Below, piece after piece: positions 26,201 to 33,856 of a stretch of 64,000 nt of DNA (its first letter is position 1; each line of letters begins with the position of its first letter). Below the pieces are notes generated by a model. The model was not told the DNA's origin. It worked only from the letters and a program-made list of their open reading frames with translations, and did not search any database. Source of the stretch: Oceanisphaera sp. IT1-181 (GTDB lineage: Bacteria; Pseudomonadota; Gammaproteobacteria; Enterobacterales; Aeromonadaceae); the NCBI RefSeq assembly GCF_033807535.1, contig NZ_CP136856.1, forward strand, positions 3,188,501 through 3,252,500. The letters are read 5' to 3'. Position numbers and translations under genes: made by a program.

Positions 26201-26364
26201 GAGAAGCTGACAAGCTCAGTTATTCCTCTCATAGCTTACGTATTATGCTGCACAGACTGGCCATCATATTGTTTACTGCCGATGAGATTGCGACTTGGCA
26301 AGTATCTACCGAGTCTATAGACGCTGAGCTTAAAACAGATCTCAAGGAAGAAAGTAGCCAATAA
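23239..26364 (+). CDS. 1041-residue tyrosine recombinase, third gene of the module
   Basis: A very long recombinase. Catalytic motifs: box I MAYRTGLRPSELSKLRLLDI (about residue 527), LYHLRHSALSRMQL (HxxR, about 640), and FAGHSSPDITLSTYLHF (GH and tyrosine, about 703-718). About 520 residues precede and about 320 follow the catalytic core. The C-terminal extension includes a possible helix-turn-helix (YDYRETAWFYRLEPEQIQRW, near residue 810). It overlaps the preceding gene by 16 bp. The catalytic residues are all present, so it may still be active without its broken partner. Confidence 0.85.
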   Translation: MANPLILPDDRPLLVAMLGWEHRKAKRQQQDELVLRAAVEIVRRHLPQILHPSPDASGFEQAWPKIEQSLQLELKSVGAYRHAYSFLCRQLELGNRQEIWSVPVPPPYIMLRRRRPTRTLSWQQNSHLVAEAEHQWFESLHGETLEPDALFARLLLTTVLYGGLNRPTLWPALAKAINQPKPLRGDSECCWLVLEPAPGRTLASNLYREEQETNKRQPHCEVVYIPDPISLGVLRQFLKHKPHNWEPPASTDKCLALLNGELKTHLSKTQIAHGGITVAEHQQGIELPQALVEYAIGKQPSTSLPSCYWQRLLQPSLFTCHAHHFSQLRLYPNLASRRVSQPAGHHSQSYLLTRLREAFRQDPARPKSKRSIITELQTISSEELLLPEATFVNWLLNHLTERKNSESTAQRYLSSIGSDWLLATDQQDLFSYSSEDFHDLYLSMLNRPGSQKNREYRAGRLEDLHLFGVQQFGFPPIPEPLHQSTNSIVYVSAAIVDEPLFSALLGQFQYFQDLGESQQRMFICFLIMAYRTGLRPSELSKLRLLDIEPSATAWLFVRKNKHGNNKTEAALRKVPLFPLLTTEEKQLLAEYLGERRIRSNNNSTELLFYQGENPHEPLDTSSLSLAVGALLKELSGGLYFRLYHLRHSALSRMQLLLHDDYVTMPEPVNALLPYDAAQRKTIRTLITGQGRLRDRYSALAAFAGHSSPDITLSTYLHFTDLLLGLHLQHNKRPLNGDQAQALLGFRPHRIRQYFKEELPLNAINTTVYLHKRVTPYIQPISRPKSSKRTSSQSTPLLSVRKSQYEPMLAVLKKIETGYDYRETAWFYRLEPEQIQRWHQSALALRALTTDKSLPRLFPRSRRHQLLPPDPVGVAEMRDVALGIKRCRELYVSNELSWIIRYTLTHCNSSRSGIEFNDSATFQQFMVIASQIFDWSRWQLSLSYTDKKIIKQWQCGSLQIKLQPMKQNARFHQGSGWLNLRHREETQRREADKLSYSSHSLRIMLHRLAIILFTADEIATWQVSTESIDAELKTDLKEESSQ

Positions 26365-26397
26365 AAAAGCGGGTTTTCCATGGGAAAGCCCGCTTAT
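26363..26397. terminator. Bidirectional terminator between recombinase module and HD gene
   Basis: Stem AAGCGGGTTTTCC / GGGAAAGCCCGCTT with a loop of CAT and an A-run on one side, lying between convergent genes; the T-run serves the minus strand. Confidence 0.8.
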
Positions 26398-26413
26398 AGT
26401 CAACCTTTTCACC

Positions 26414-27283
26414 CTACCCTAACCGCTTATACAGCTGGTCATCTTGGGGAGACTTAGCGTACCAGTAATATTCTGGCACCTTTACAAACGCGCGCTTCCA
26501 GTTAGATACGTCGGCTGAAATCCGGTCGCACATACGCACGATATTCGCGACTTGATACGGCTCGGTGTAATGACCGACCTTAATGGACAAGCAAGCACTG
26601 AGTGCTTCAAACAATCGAGGTGAACGCGTATTAAGTCGCTCTAACGGTTCGGCCAACAGCATAAAATTATAAGACTCGTGCTGCACGCAAACACCGGTCG
26701 ACTGATTGTAATACAAGCGTATTTTCCCAATATCATGTAATAGCCCACCAATAAAGGCGACCCACGCAGAGCGATTACCTAACTGATATTGAGTACTTAG
26801 CATGGCAGCGGTCATCGCCACCTCATGACTGTGCGCCAGCAAGCCCCCTACTTGATCGTGATGGTGACGGTGGCTGCCTTTACTTTGGCAAAATGGCGCC
26901 ATAATACTGTCGTTCATCAGTACCTCTAACAAAAATGCACGCAGCGTTTCATCCTCGATATACGCCAACATGCTCCATACGTCTTGTAACAGCGCTTGCT
27001 GATCCAGAGGCAGCCACGTGAGTTGCCGCTCTAATTGCTGCTTATTGATGATCGCAGGTAACGGTAACAGCGATCCCAGACGCCACATATCATTTAGCCC
27101 ATGCAACTCAGCCAACACCCATTGCCCATCCGGACACACCATTTGCATATGTGCCGGTACTATCGACAGCGTTACCTCACGCTCGGCTGAACGAAACTGC
27201 CATACCGCTGAAAAATCATCATTAAACAGCTCTTCTGCCCACAACAGTTCAGGGCGAGTTTGCGCCACAAGTAATGGATTCAT
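26414..27283 (-). CDS. HD-domain protein, TraI/MobH-type N-terminal domain
   Basis: A 289-residue soluble protein with an HD-domain: His in GGLLAHSHEVAMTAAML, the HD pair in FIGGLLHDIGKIRLYY, and a downstream Asp in RMCDRISADVSNWKR. This arrangement resembles the TraI_2/HD domain of MobH-type relaxases. It overlaps the integrase by 4 bp, so it is co-transcribed with int, as in many gammaproteobacterial integrative elements. A phosphohydrolase activity is expected from the motifs; the substrate is unknown. Confidence 0.8.
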   Translation of the reverse strand: MNPLLVAQTRPELLWAEELFNDDFSAVWQFRSAEREVTLSIVPAHMQMVCPDGQWVLAELHGLNDMWRLGSLLPLPAIINKQQLERQLTWLPLDQQALLQDVWSMLAYIEDETLRAFLLEVLMNDSIMAPFCQSKGSHRHHHDQVGGLLAHSHEVAMTAAMLSTQYQLGNRSAWVAFIGGLLHDIGKIRLYYNQSTGVCVQHESYNFMLLAEPLERLNTRSPRLFEALSACLSIKVGHYTEPYQVANIVRMCDRISADVSNWKRAFVKVPEYYWYAKSPQDDQLYKRLG

Positions 27284-28458
27284 GCTTCTTCCTCCACAGT
27301 AAACTCTGCATTAAGTAACGATTCAAAGGCGGCCCCATCTCGCCCGACTAGATTAGGGACGTAACGTGAATACACACGAAATAACATTGAGGTATTGGCA
27401 TGCCCCAGCTGACGCGCAATCCATTCAGGATTTTCACCAGCCGCCAGCCATAAAGTGGCGGCAGTATGTCGGGTTTGATAGGGATTGCGCTTGGCCAACT
27501 GCAGATGATCCAACAGCGGATACCATACGCGGCGCGTCACATTGCGATGGTTTAGTGGTTCTCCATTACGAGCACAAAAGACAAACACACTTTTCTCACC
27601 CGTCCTACCCCACTGTTCAAACAAAGCGTCATACACCCGTTGCGACATCGGGATGGTGCGATAAGACCCCGTGGTTTTCGTCGGTCCTAACTTACCGCGC
27701 ACCAATGACTGGTGGATATGGATAAGCCGAGCACCAAAATCGATATGCTGCCAAGTCAGACCATCAATCTCACCAGTGCGCATGCCAGTAAAAAAGCGCA
27801 CCGTGTAATAAGGTCTAAAATCTGGCCGCACTTTAGCGAGCAACAAAGACACTTCTTCTAGCGAGAACGGCTGAATGTCAGCACGAGGCATCGGCAAGGC
27901 TTTAATATTACGCCAAGGCGATTCATACCCAAGGCGCTCTGCTGCCTCATTCAAAATAAGCCGCAAATACGTCATAACATGGTTGATACGTGATGCAGAT
28001 AACGTCTTGCCGGTCACCGCATTGGCCGCACAAAGACACAGACGAAATGCCAAGATATCGCTTTTAGTAATGGCACCAATAGGGACAGCACCAAACGCAG
28101 GCTCAAGGTGGCAGCGCAAAATGCCCTCCACGGTTTCATACTGACTCTCGCGCCACTCCACCCGTTTCTCTTCTAACCACTGTTGGCCAAAAGCCGAAAA
28201 GCGCATTTTGCCTCCAGTCGCCTGCTGCGCTTCTAAAACCGCAATGTGACGAAAGTCTTCAACGCGAGGGCTGTCAGGAAAGTGATGTGCGTAATCAAAT
28301 GTACCTAGCTTGATTTGCTGCTCCATTTGCGCCAGCAGCTTTTCGAGCTTCTTACGGTTGGCGGGCGTATCTAAGACCTTGGTTTGCTCTCGGCAACGCT
28401 TGCCCTTAAAACGAAAATCCAGATACAAACGCCCATCGCGAGTATTAACCGTTCCCAT
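27280..28458 (-). CDS. int: Tyrosine-type integrase with DUF3596-like arm domain
   Basis: A 392-residue integrase. The N-terminal arm-binding domain is YLDFRFKGKRCREQTKVLDT (DUF3596 type), followed by a SAM-like core-binding domain (FSAFGQQWLEEKRVEWRESQ). Catalytic residues: R in FFTGMRTGEIDGLTW, HxxR in YQTRHTAATLWLAAG, GH in IARQLGHANTSML and tyrosine in YSRYVPN. It is unrelated in layout to the 1041-residue recombinase and marks a second integration module. It is followed (upstream) by an excisionase 10 bp away. Confidence 0.93.
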   Translation of the reverse strand: MGTVNTRDGRLYLDFRFKGKRCREQTKVLDTPANRKKLEKLLAQMEQQIKLGTFDYAHHFPDSPRVEDFRHIAVLEAQQATGGKMRFSAFGQQWLEEKRVEWRESQYETVEGILRCHLEPAFGAVPIGAITKSDILAFRLCLCAANAVTGKTLSASRINHVMTYLRLILNEAAERLGYESPWRNIKALPMPRADIQPFSLEEVSLLLAKVRPDFRPYYTVRFFTGMRTGEIDGLTWQHIDFGARLIHIHQSLVRGKLGPTKTTGSYRTIPMSQRVYDALFEQWGRTGEKSVFVFCARNGEPLNHRNVTRRVWYPLLDHLQLAKRNPYQTRHTAATLWLAAGENPEWIARQLGHANTSMLFRVYSRYVPNLVGRDGAAFESLLNAEFTVEEEA

Positions 28459-28468
28459 AGTGTGCCCC

Positions 28469-28678
28469 CTACATCATGCCGATGGCATTGTGAACCGACA
28501 GACCTTGCAGCATGGTTTCTTCCACCCGCTCCCAAATAAACAAAATCTTCCGACCACCAAACGGACGGATATAGTGCACCCCTTCAAACAGCACAGAGTC
28601 TTTCAGACACTGACGGATGGTGCGTACGTCGTACTTGATACGAGAAGACAGCTCTTCAGTTGTTAGATAGGTATTCAT
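28469..28678 (-). CDS. xis: Excisionase family protein
   Basis: The start is set at ATG 28678 (MNTYLTTEELSSRIKYDVRT) because GAGGTGG lies just upstream; this gives 69 residues. It is a small MerR-like winged-helix of the excisionase type (DUF1233-like), with RQCLKDSVLFEGVHYIRPFG. It should bend attachment-site DNA and direct int toward excision. It is divergent from an XRE repressor. Confidence 0.85.
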   Translation of the reverse strand: MNTYLTTEELSSRIKYDVRTIRQCLKDSVLFEGVHYIRPFGGRKILFIWERVEETMLQGLSVHNAIGMM

Positions 28679-28682
28679 ATCC

Positions 28683-28821
28683 ACCTCCAATTGACTCATA
28701 CATGACTCATTTAAACCTTATGAGACGAGATTAACTCATTTAAGAGCATTGTCAACGCTTGTTTTGCGTCATGTATGATTCATTTGATAGACTTGATGAA
28801 AATATGCCTTATGGATGACTC
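28683..28821. promoter_or_regulatory. Divergent xis/XRE control region with repeated TGACTCAT boxes
   Basis: At least five copies or near-copies of an octamer lie in 140 bp: GACTCATA (28694), TGACTCAT (28702), AACTCATT (28733), TGATTCAT (28766) and TGACTCAT (28812, beside the XRE start). They form palindromes of ATGAGTCAT type. They are good candidates for operators of the adjacent repressor, switching the int/xis promoter. Confidence 0.65.
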
Positions 28822-29082
28822 ATGATTAGGATTTTGCTTATCAAACTGTTGGACGAAAAATCATTCCGTGAAAAGCGGCGCATTACTCTGTCCGAGGTCA
28901 GCGAAAAAACGGGGATCAGCAGAGCCACACTGACGCGAATCGCCAATGTTCCAGGGAATGTCACTAACACAGACACCATCAATTCACTGTGCAAGTACTT
29001 CGAATGTGGACCTGGAGAGCTATTGAGTTATGTGGAAGATCAAGAAGAGGCTGCTGAGCAAGACACGCCACCGGCAAGCTAA
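28822..29082 (+). CDS. XRE-family transcriptional repressor
   Basis: An 86-residue HTH protein: helix-turn-helix ITLSEVSEKTGISRATLTRI, then VTNTDTINSLCKYFECGPGE, as in small Cro/C1 regulators. The C-terminal tail is acidic. Divergence from xis/int suggests it represses excision. Its start is ATG 28822 next to an operator-like octamer. Confidence 0.88.
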   Translation: MIRILLIKLLDEKSFREKRRITLSEVSEKTGISRATLTRIANVPGNVTNTDTINSLCKYFECGPGELLSYVEDQEEAAEQDTPPAS

Positions 29083-29106
29083 TGCATCAATTTTCAGAGC
29101 AGATAA

Positions 29107-29137
29107 ACAGGCATAGTAAAAGCCGCTATGCCTGTTT
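29107..29137 (+). terminator. Terminator after XRE gene
   Basis: Stem AACAGGCATAG / CTATGCCTGTTT followed by T-rich sequence. Confidence 0.75.
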
Positions 29138-29155
29138 TATATCGTTGGTAGGAAA

Positions 29156-29449
29156 ATGATGAAATGTCATCTGTCTCGAATCTTGGGCGAGAGAAAGCAG
29201 AAAATAGCTGAGGTATTCAGAGAAACGGGCATCAACAGAAACACCCTACACTGTAGTTACTGGTTAATGCCTCTACTTAGGCGGGAGACAATCAGTTCAA
29301 TATTTTATTATCAAATGCTACCGAAAATGAGAGAGGAGAATGCCATTAAGACAATGGAGGAGTTTTTCTTACTACTTATCTCAGCATCGATTATACAAGC
29401 GGAACTGCGGCATTGCCTTAGCCGAGATCCAGTATTCAGAAAGCATTAA
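29156..29449 (+). pseudogene. Frame-damaged second XRE regulator
   Basis: The start is a typical small XRE protein (MKCHLSRILGERKQKIAEVF, RETGINRNTLH), but the sequence after CSYWLM no longer looks like the HTH family and drifts into an unrelated frame. It is probably a frameshifted paralogue of the neighbouring repressor, ending within the adjacent kinase gene. Confidence 0.6.
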
Positions 29450-30780
29450 ATAGAAATTTCGATTAGTACTTTCAAACCTCCTTTTGCCCCTGCTGAAAAC
29501 GAGACTTGGCCCCCATATCGAGCAACAATCTCGCTAACGATAGCAAGACCAAGTCCATGACCGGGAGTTTGTTTATCAAGTTGGCGCCCTCTTTGACTTA
29601 AGTGCATCCTTTCACTCTCTGCAACCCCAGATCCATCATCGGTTACAATAATTTTAGCCAAGCGGTTATGTTGCTCTAAAGCGAGTTCAACGCATGCTGC
29701 GGACCATTTTCCGGCATTATCGAGCAAGTTTCCCAATATTTCGTTTAGATCATGCTGCTCAATTGGCCATCGAAATTCATCAGTGAGTGACGTGGACAAT
29801 TCGAATGATTTTTCTGGATAAAGCCGGCCGAGCATCCACAAAAGATCACGGGCTTGCTTAACGGGGTAGGCACTTTTACCTACATGCGGTCCGGCAAATC
29901 GACCGCGTCGAATTGCTGCTTCAAGCTGCTTGTCAATATCTCCGAGGCGTGACCCCATTTCATGCCTCAAGTGATGATCGAGCGGGCGGCTGGTGTCTTC
30001 GAGGATCTGCCGAACGGCTGCGATGGGCGTTTTGACACTGTGAGACAAATTCGCGAGTGCATCACGGGAGCGATCAAGTCGTTGATCCAGTGAATCAAGG
30101 AGTTGATTAAGTTGTTGTACCAGCGGTTGAAATTCCTCCGGTGCCTGGGCGTTAATCCGTGATATTTCACCGCTCTGCAATTTTTTGAGTGAGGCCTGAA
30201 GCGAGACAACGGGCCGCATCGACAGAGTAATGCCAGCCCAGATAACTCCCACAAGCAAAAGAATCAGCAAAGTAGATATAATGCCCGTCCATGCATGCAA
30301 TTCCGCTTGAATATTTCGTAAGGCCCTCATATCTTCTGCAACAATCACCGTGATTGGCGTGTCATTAATAACAAATGTGTTGCGATAGGCGAGAATGTCA
30401 AAGAGTACGTTGGCTAGCTCCACATTGTGTACTTGGATACTTTCCTGTTCATTTGACTTCAACAAGGGACTCAGTAGCGGACGCCAAGATTGTGGGGATA
30501 TGACCGTTTGAAGCGGTGACTGAATAATATAAGCATGGTGCAAGACTTCTTCGAAATAATCATCAGTCTGAAGCATATCGATTTTTCCTTCAGCTCGACG
30601 AATATGGTGTTCTAGAAAGGTCACTTCATCTTTTAAACGACTTTCAATAAACCCTTTCGACATTCTCTCTAGAAGTAAGCCGTGTACCAGCCACGCGATT
30701 ACCATCAGACCGATACCCGCTGGCAACAGCAGGATCAGGAGTGTCCCTTTTATGGATACCGGTTTTCTAAACAACGTCAT
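29446..30780 (-). CDS. PhoQ-like sensor histidine kinase
   Basis: Start chosen at ATG 30780 (MTLFRKPVS), overlapping the regulator stop by 14 bp. The 444-residue protein has TM1 about 10-30, a periplasmic sensor domain, TM2 about 170-192, HAMP, and a HisKA with the histidine in LANLSHSVKTPIAAVRQ, a PhoQ/QseC-like motif. ATPase boxes are LGNLLDNAGKWS, VTDDGSGV and GHGLGLAIV. It is co-transcribed with the response regulator. Ligand unknown; being in a copper/metal island suggests a metal or envelope-stress signal. Confidence 0.9.
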   Translation of the reverse strand: MTLFRKPVSIKGTLLILLLPAGIGLMVIAWLVHGLLLERMSKGFIESRLKDEVTFLEHHIRRAEGKIDMLQTDDYFEEVLHHAYIIQSPLQTVISPQSWRPLLSPLLKSNEQESIQVHNVELANVLFDILAYRNTFVINDTPITVIVAEDMRALRNIQAELHAWTGIISTLLILLLVGVIWAGITLSMRPVVSLQASLKKLQSGEISRINAQAPEEFQPLVQQLNQLLDSLDQRLDRSRDALANLSHSVKTPIAAVRQILEDTSRPLDHHLRHEMGSRLGDIDKQLEAAIRRGRFAGPHVGKSAYPVKQARDLLWMLGRLYPEKSFELSTSLTDEFRWPIEQHDLNEILGNLLDNAGKWSAACVELALEQHNRLAKIIVTDDGSGVAESERMHLSQRGRQLDKQTPGHGLGLAIVSEIVARYGGQVSFSAGAKGGLKVLIEISI

Positions 30781-31432
30781 TAAATAAGTACCCCTGACCG
30801 CGTCGCGTTGCAATGGTATCCGGGCCGACCAACTTTCTCAGGCGCCGAATATAAGCTTCGATGACGTTTTCATTTGGGCTCTCATTAAGATTGTAAAGCT
30901 GCTCCATTAGCTTTTCCTTGGAAAAAATATGGCCCGGGTGGCTCATCAGACATCTAAGCAAGCGGAACTCGGTGCCAGTTAAACTGTGCTCGGTGCCATC
31001 TTCAACTTTTAAGCACTGCCGGTTTTCGTCCAGTTCAAAACGGCCCGCCTTCAGCGACGAGTAAACTCTTCCTTCGCTTCGACGCACGATGGCGTTCAGC
31101 CTGGCAATCAGTTCTTCAGTCTGAAATGGCTTGCCGAGATAGTCGTCTGCACCCGCTTTCAAGCCGCTTACTTTGTCTTGCCAGTCACCTCGTGCTGTGA
31201 GGATCAATACCGGAAAATTAGCGTGACTCTGGCGCCACTTTCGCAAAACATCCAGACCATTTCCATCTGGCAGACCGAGATCTAACACCGCGGTCCTATA
31301 GTCTTCCTGCACACCCAAAATCATTGCTTCTCTGGCAGTGTACGTAATATCAACGCTGAAACCGGCCTTTTCGAGTTGGTTGGCAAGCCCGTCAGCAAGC
31401 AGTCGGTCATCCTCTACCAGCAGTAATCTCAT
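30767..31432 (-). CDS. PhoP-like OmpR-family response regulator
   Basis: Start set at ATG 31432 (MRLLLVEDDRLLADGL). Acidic residues E7, D8, D9, phosphoacceptor D51 (AVLDLGLPDGNG), Thr in LTARGDW, Lys in YLGKPFQTEE; C-terminal winged helix ends in RRGQGYLFNDVV. It shares the PhoP/QseB subfamily appearance. The partner kinase follows with 14-bp overlap. Confidence 0.92.
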   Translation of the reverse strand: MRLLLVEDDRLLADGLANQLEKAGFSVDITYTAREAMILGVQEDYRTAVLDLGLPDGNGLDVLRKWRQSHANFPVLILTARGDWQDKVSGLKAGADDYLGKPFQTEELIARLNAIVRRSEGRVYSSLKAGRFELDENRQCLKVEDGTEHSLTGTEFRLLRCLMSHPGHIFSKEKLMEQLYNLNESPNENVIEAYIRRLRKLVGPDTIATRRGQGYLFNDVV

Positions 31433-31496
31433 TTGTTGTTCCCTTTTCTTGCTCAAAACAGGACTCGACGGTGTTATTGCTTAATCTGAATGCTCT

Positions 31497-31525
31497 CTGA
31501 ACAGCAAATATTTCAGTATGTTCAG
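31497..31525. promoter_or_regulatory. Inverted repeat upstream of the PhoP-like gene
   Basis: CTGAACA and TGTTCAG are perfectly inverted with 15 bp between them, 65 bp upstream of the response-regulator start. This is a plausible operator, either for autoregulation or for another factor. The rest of the 370-bp gap to the next gene (31433-31802) is AT-rich and holds no gene that I can see. Confidence 0.5.
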
Positions 31526-31802
31526 AAAAAGCTTAGTTGGGTTAATGAGGAATAGTAACAACTGCTCTACTTATTAAGGCTTAAATTACTAAGCAGATTA
31601 ATAAGGGCTTCAATACCCGTCGTATCACAGCAGAAGGTTTGATTATTGCATCTAGGTCTATAGTTAATTCATCACAAATTACTGATTTGATGTAACTAAA
31701 TTTTTGGTATAAACGGAGCGTTTTTCTGCTTAATTTTCAGTTGGAATTCAGGTTGAGGTGTTGTTATAGAAACTGGGTAAACCAACTGAGAGGTTTGAGG
31801 TC

Positions 31803-32156
31803 ATGGCCAAAGCTCATAAAGCAACAAGCCAGGCGCAATTTCTGCTTCGGCGCAAACTGGCAGTCGAAGGCCTTACTGAGATCCAGTGGGAGGACTTTAT
31901 TCAGGAGCTGAATCATCATCCGTGCGTCGATTTCGCGGAAGGTAAGCCAAAAAGCCGGCTTGTCGTGATATTTGATGGCACTCGTTGGTCTACCGACGAA
32001 CTGATTAACCTGATTGAGGCTCAAGGAGGCCGTTTGAAGCGCAGCTGGTGGCAGCGCCAAAAAATCGCGTGGTACCACTTTACGGATGATAACGTTCGTG
32101 CCAATGCCAAACATGAGCCGACTTGCTGTTCAAAAATGCCACCGATGAAAAAATAA
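31803..32156 (+). CDS. Hypothetical protein upstream of APC permease
   Basis: 117 residues, soluble and basic, with a Trp/Arg-rich central part (GGRLKRSWWQRQKIAWYHFT) and a C-terminal Cys pair (EPTCCSKMPP) that could bind metal. No family recognised. It lies 11 bp before an APC permease and is probably co-transcribed with it. Confidence 0.7.
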   Translation: MAKAHKATSQAQFLLRRKLAVEGLTEIQWEDFIQELNHHPCVDFAEGKPKSRLVVIFDGTRWSTDELINLIEAQGGRLKRSWWQRQKIAWYHFTDDNVRANAKHEPTCCSKMPPMKK

Positions 32157-32167
32157 CAGGAGGTTAA

Positions 32168-33523
32168 ATGAGTAAGGAGCAAGACAGAGCCACTCGTTAT
32201 CAGGAAGGAAGTCTGACGCTCGTAGGCACGGTCATGCTAGGCACCGGTGTCATGATCGGTGCCGGTATATTTGCGCTCACCGGACAAATGGCCCAGATGG
32301 TGGGTGCACTTTTTCCACTGGCCTTTCTGGCTGCCGCCATCGTTGTTTCCTTCAGTTCCTATTCCTATATCAAAATCTCCAACGCCTACCCGTCAGCAGG
32401 TGGCATTGGTATGTACCTCCATAAGGCGTATGGCGATCGTCTGGCGACGGGGTTTAATGCCTTGCTGATGTATTTTTCAATGGTCATTGCTCAGAGCTTT
32501 CTCGCCCGTACGTTTGGTTCCTACGCCATGCAACTGTTCGGTGGAGATGAAGGCGGACGCATGGTGTCTGTATTGGGCGTAGCGCTAATTCTGGTGGCAT
32601 TCTTGATCAACCTGCTTGGAAACCGTTGGATTCAGGGCGTCTCATGGTTCATCGGTGTCCTTAAAATTAGCGGCATTCTTGTCTTTGGCTTGGTGGGCGT
32701 CTGGTTGGCCGATAGTCTTGCGGTCGATTTTTCCAGCAGTGGTGAAACCGGCATCATCGGTAACTTTCTTGGTGCAACCGCTCTGGGCATACTGGCCTTT
32801 AAGGGGTTTACCACCATAACCAACAGCGGATCTGAAGTGAAAGACCCCCATCGCAATATAAGTCGCGCGATTGTGATTTCCATTGCCGCCTACGTGGTGA
32901 TCTACACACTGGTGGGCTTTGCCGTAGCAAGTAATCTATCTCTCGCCGAAATCATTGAGACTCAAGACTACTCTTTGGCCGCAGCAGCGCGCCCAGCACT
33001 GGGTGATTATGGCCTGTGGTTCACCGTGGCGATTGCCATGATGGCCACCACTGGGGGCATCCTCGCCAGTATCTTTGCCGTCTCCCGCATGCTCGCCATG
33101 TTAACCGAGATGAAACTGGTACCCCACAGCCACTTTGGGATGCCGGGCAGTATCCAAAAACATACGCTTGTTTACACGGTAGTGCTGGGTTTGATTCTCA
33201 CCGCATTTTTTGACCTCTCAAGAATTGCGGCGCTCGGTATCGTCTTTTATCTGATTATGGATATCGCCATTCATTGGGGGGTGCTGCGCTACCTGCATCA
33301 AGATGTGAAAGCCACTAGGTGGGTGCCAGCAGTGGCAATCGTCCTGGATCTGCTGGTTCTGGGCGGTTTTTTCTGGGTCAAACTGAACTCAGACCCCTTT
33401 GTGATCGGTGTGGCCGTGGTCACCATGATTGTCATTGCGGTTGCCGAGCAGATGTTCCTGACGTCTTCCGTCAGACGAAAGGCGCTTGAAAGTAAGAAGC
33501 CCCATACACACGACCACTCATAA
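32168..33523 (+). CDS. APC-superfamily amino acid permease
   Basis: A 451-residue protein with about 12 helices. TM1 has the APC glycine-rich break GTGVMIGAGIFALTGQMAQ; SYSYIKISNAYPSAGGIGMY and AFKGFTTITNSGSEVKDPHR (TM6 loop) are typical. The C-terminus is His-rich. Substrate unknown. Ribosome site AGGAGG at 32159. A remnant of the C-terminus of a second copy is found at 46601, ahead of the duplicate of the next gene. Confidence 0.88.
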   Translation: MSKEQDRATRYQEGSLTLVGTVMLGTGVMIGAGIFALTGQMAQMVGALFPLAFLAAAIVVSFSSYSYIKISNAYPSAGGIGMYLHKAYGDRLATGFNALLMYFSMVIAQSFLARTFGSYAMQLFGGDEGGRMVSVLGVALILVAFLINLLGNRWIQGVSWFIGVLKISGILVFGLVGVWLADSLAVDFSSSGETGIIGNFLGATALGILAFKGFTTITNSGSEVKDPHRNISRAIVISIAAYVVIYTLVGFAVASNLSLAEIIETQDYSLAAAARPALGDYGLWFTVAIAMMATTGGILASIFAVSRMLAMLTEMKLVPHSHFGMPGSIQKHTLVYTVVLGLILTAFFDLSRIAALGIVFYLIMDIAIHWGVLRYLHQDVKATRWVPAVAIVLDLLVLGGFFWVKLNSDPFVIGVAVVTMIVIAVAEQMFLTSSVRRKALESKKPHTHDHS

Positions 33524-33543
33524 CGTAATCGGAGGGTAACCCC

Positions 33544-33771
33544 ATGATGGAAGGGAATATGCTTGGTAACACTATGTGGCCTGGGCATTGGATATGGATG
33601 CTGGTCATTGCCATTGTCGCCGTCATACCGGTCTGGCGAATCTGCCAGCGTGCGGGATATCCGGGCTGGCTGGGCTTCCTGATACTGATTCCGATGGTCA
33701 ATCTGGCCCTGTTGTATTTCATCGCTTTTGCCGATTGGCCAGCAGACAAACCGAAGACACCGAATGAGTGA
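33544..33771 (+). CDS. Small two-helix membrane protein (copy 1)
   Basis: A 75-residue protein: Met/Trp-rich N-terminus (MMEGNMLGNTMWPGHWIWM), helix 1 (MLVIAIVAVIPVW), polar CQRAGYPG, helix 2 (LILIPMVNLALLYFIAF). It resembles small DUF805-like proteins but is shorter. The paralogue at 46724-46951 differs in about a third of residues. It is followed by the start of a P-type ATPase fragment, overlapping by 8 bp. Function unknown; the neighbours suggest metal transport. Confidence 0.75.
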   Translation: MMEGNMLGNTMWPGHWIWMLVIAIVAVIPVWRICQRAGYPGWLGFLILIPMVNLALLYFIAFADWPADKPKTPNE

Positions 33772-33856
33772 GCACGCTGTAAAAGACCCGGTTTGCGGGA
33801 TGTCTGTAAACCCCCATGCAGCAGAGCAACGTAACCAACATGCTGGTAAAGCCTGA
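33764..33856 (+). pseudogene. YHS-domain fragment of a heavy-metal P-type ATPase
   Basis: A 30-codon frame, MSEHAVKDPVCGMSVNPH then a stop after HAGKA, matches the N-terminal DPVCGMSV motif of metal ATPases. It corresponds exactly to the start of the duplicate at 46944 (EDPVCGMSVDPHTAEH). The rest of the ATPase is lost here, so this is a truncated copy. Confidence 0.8.
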
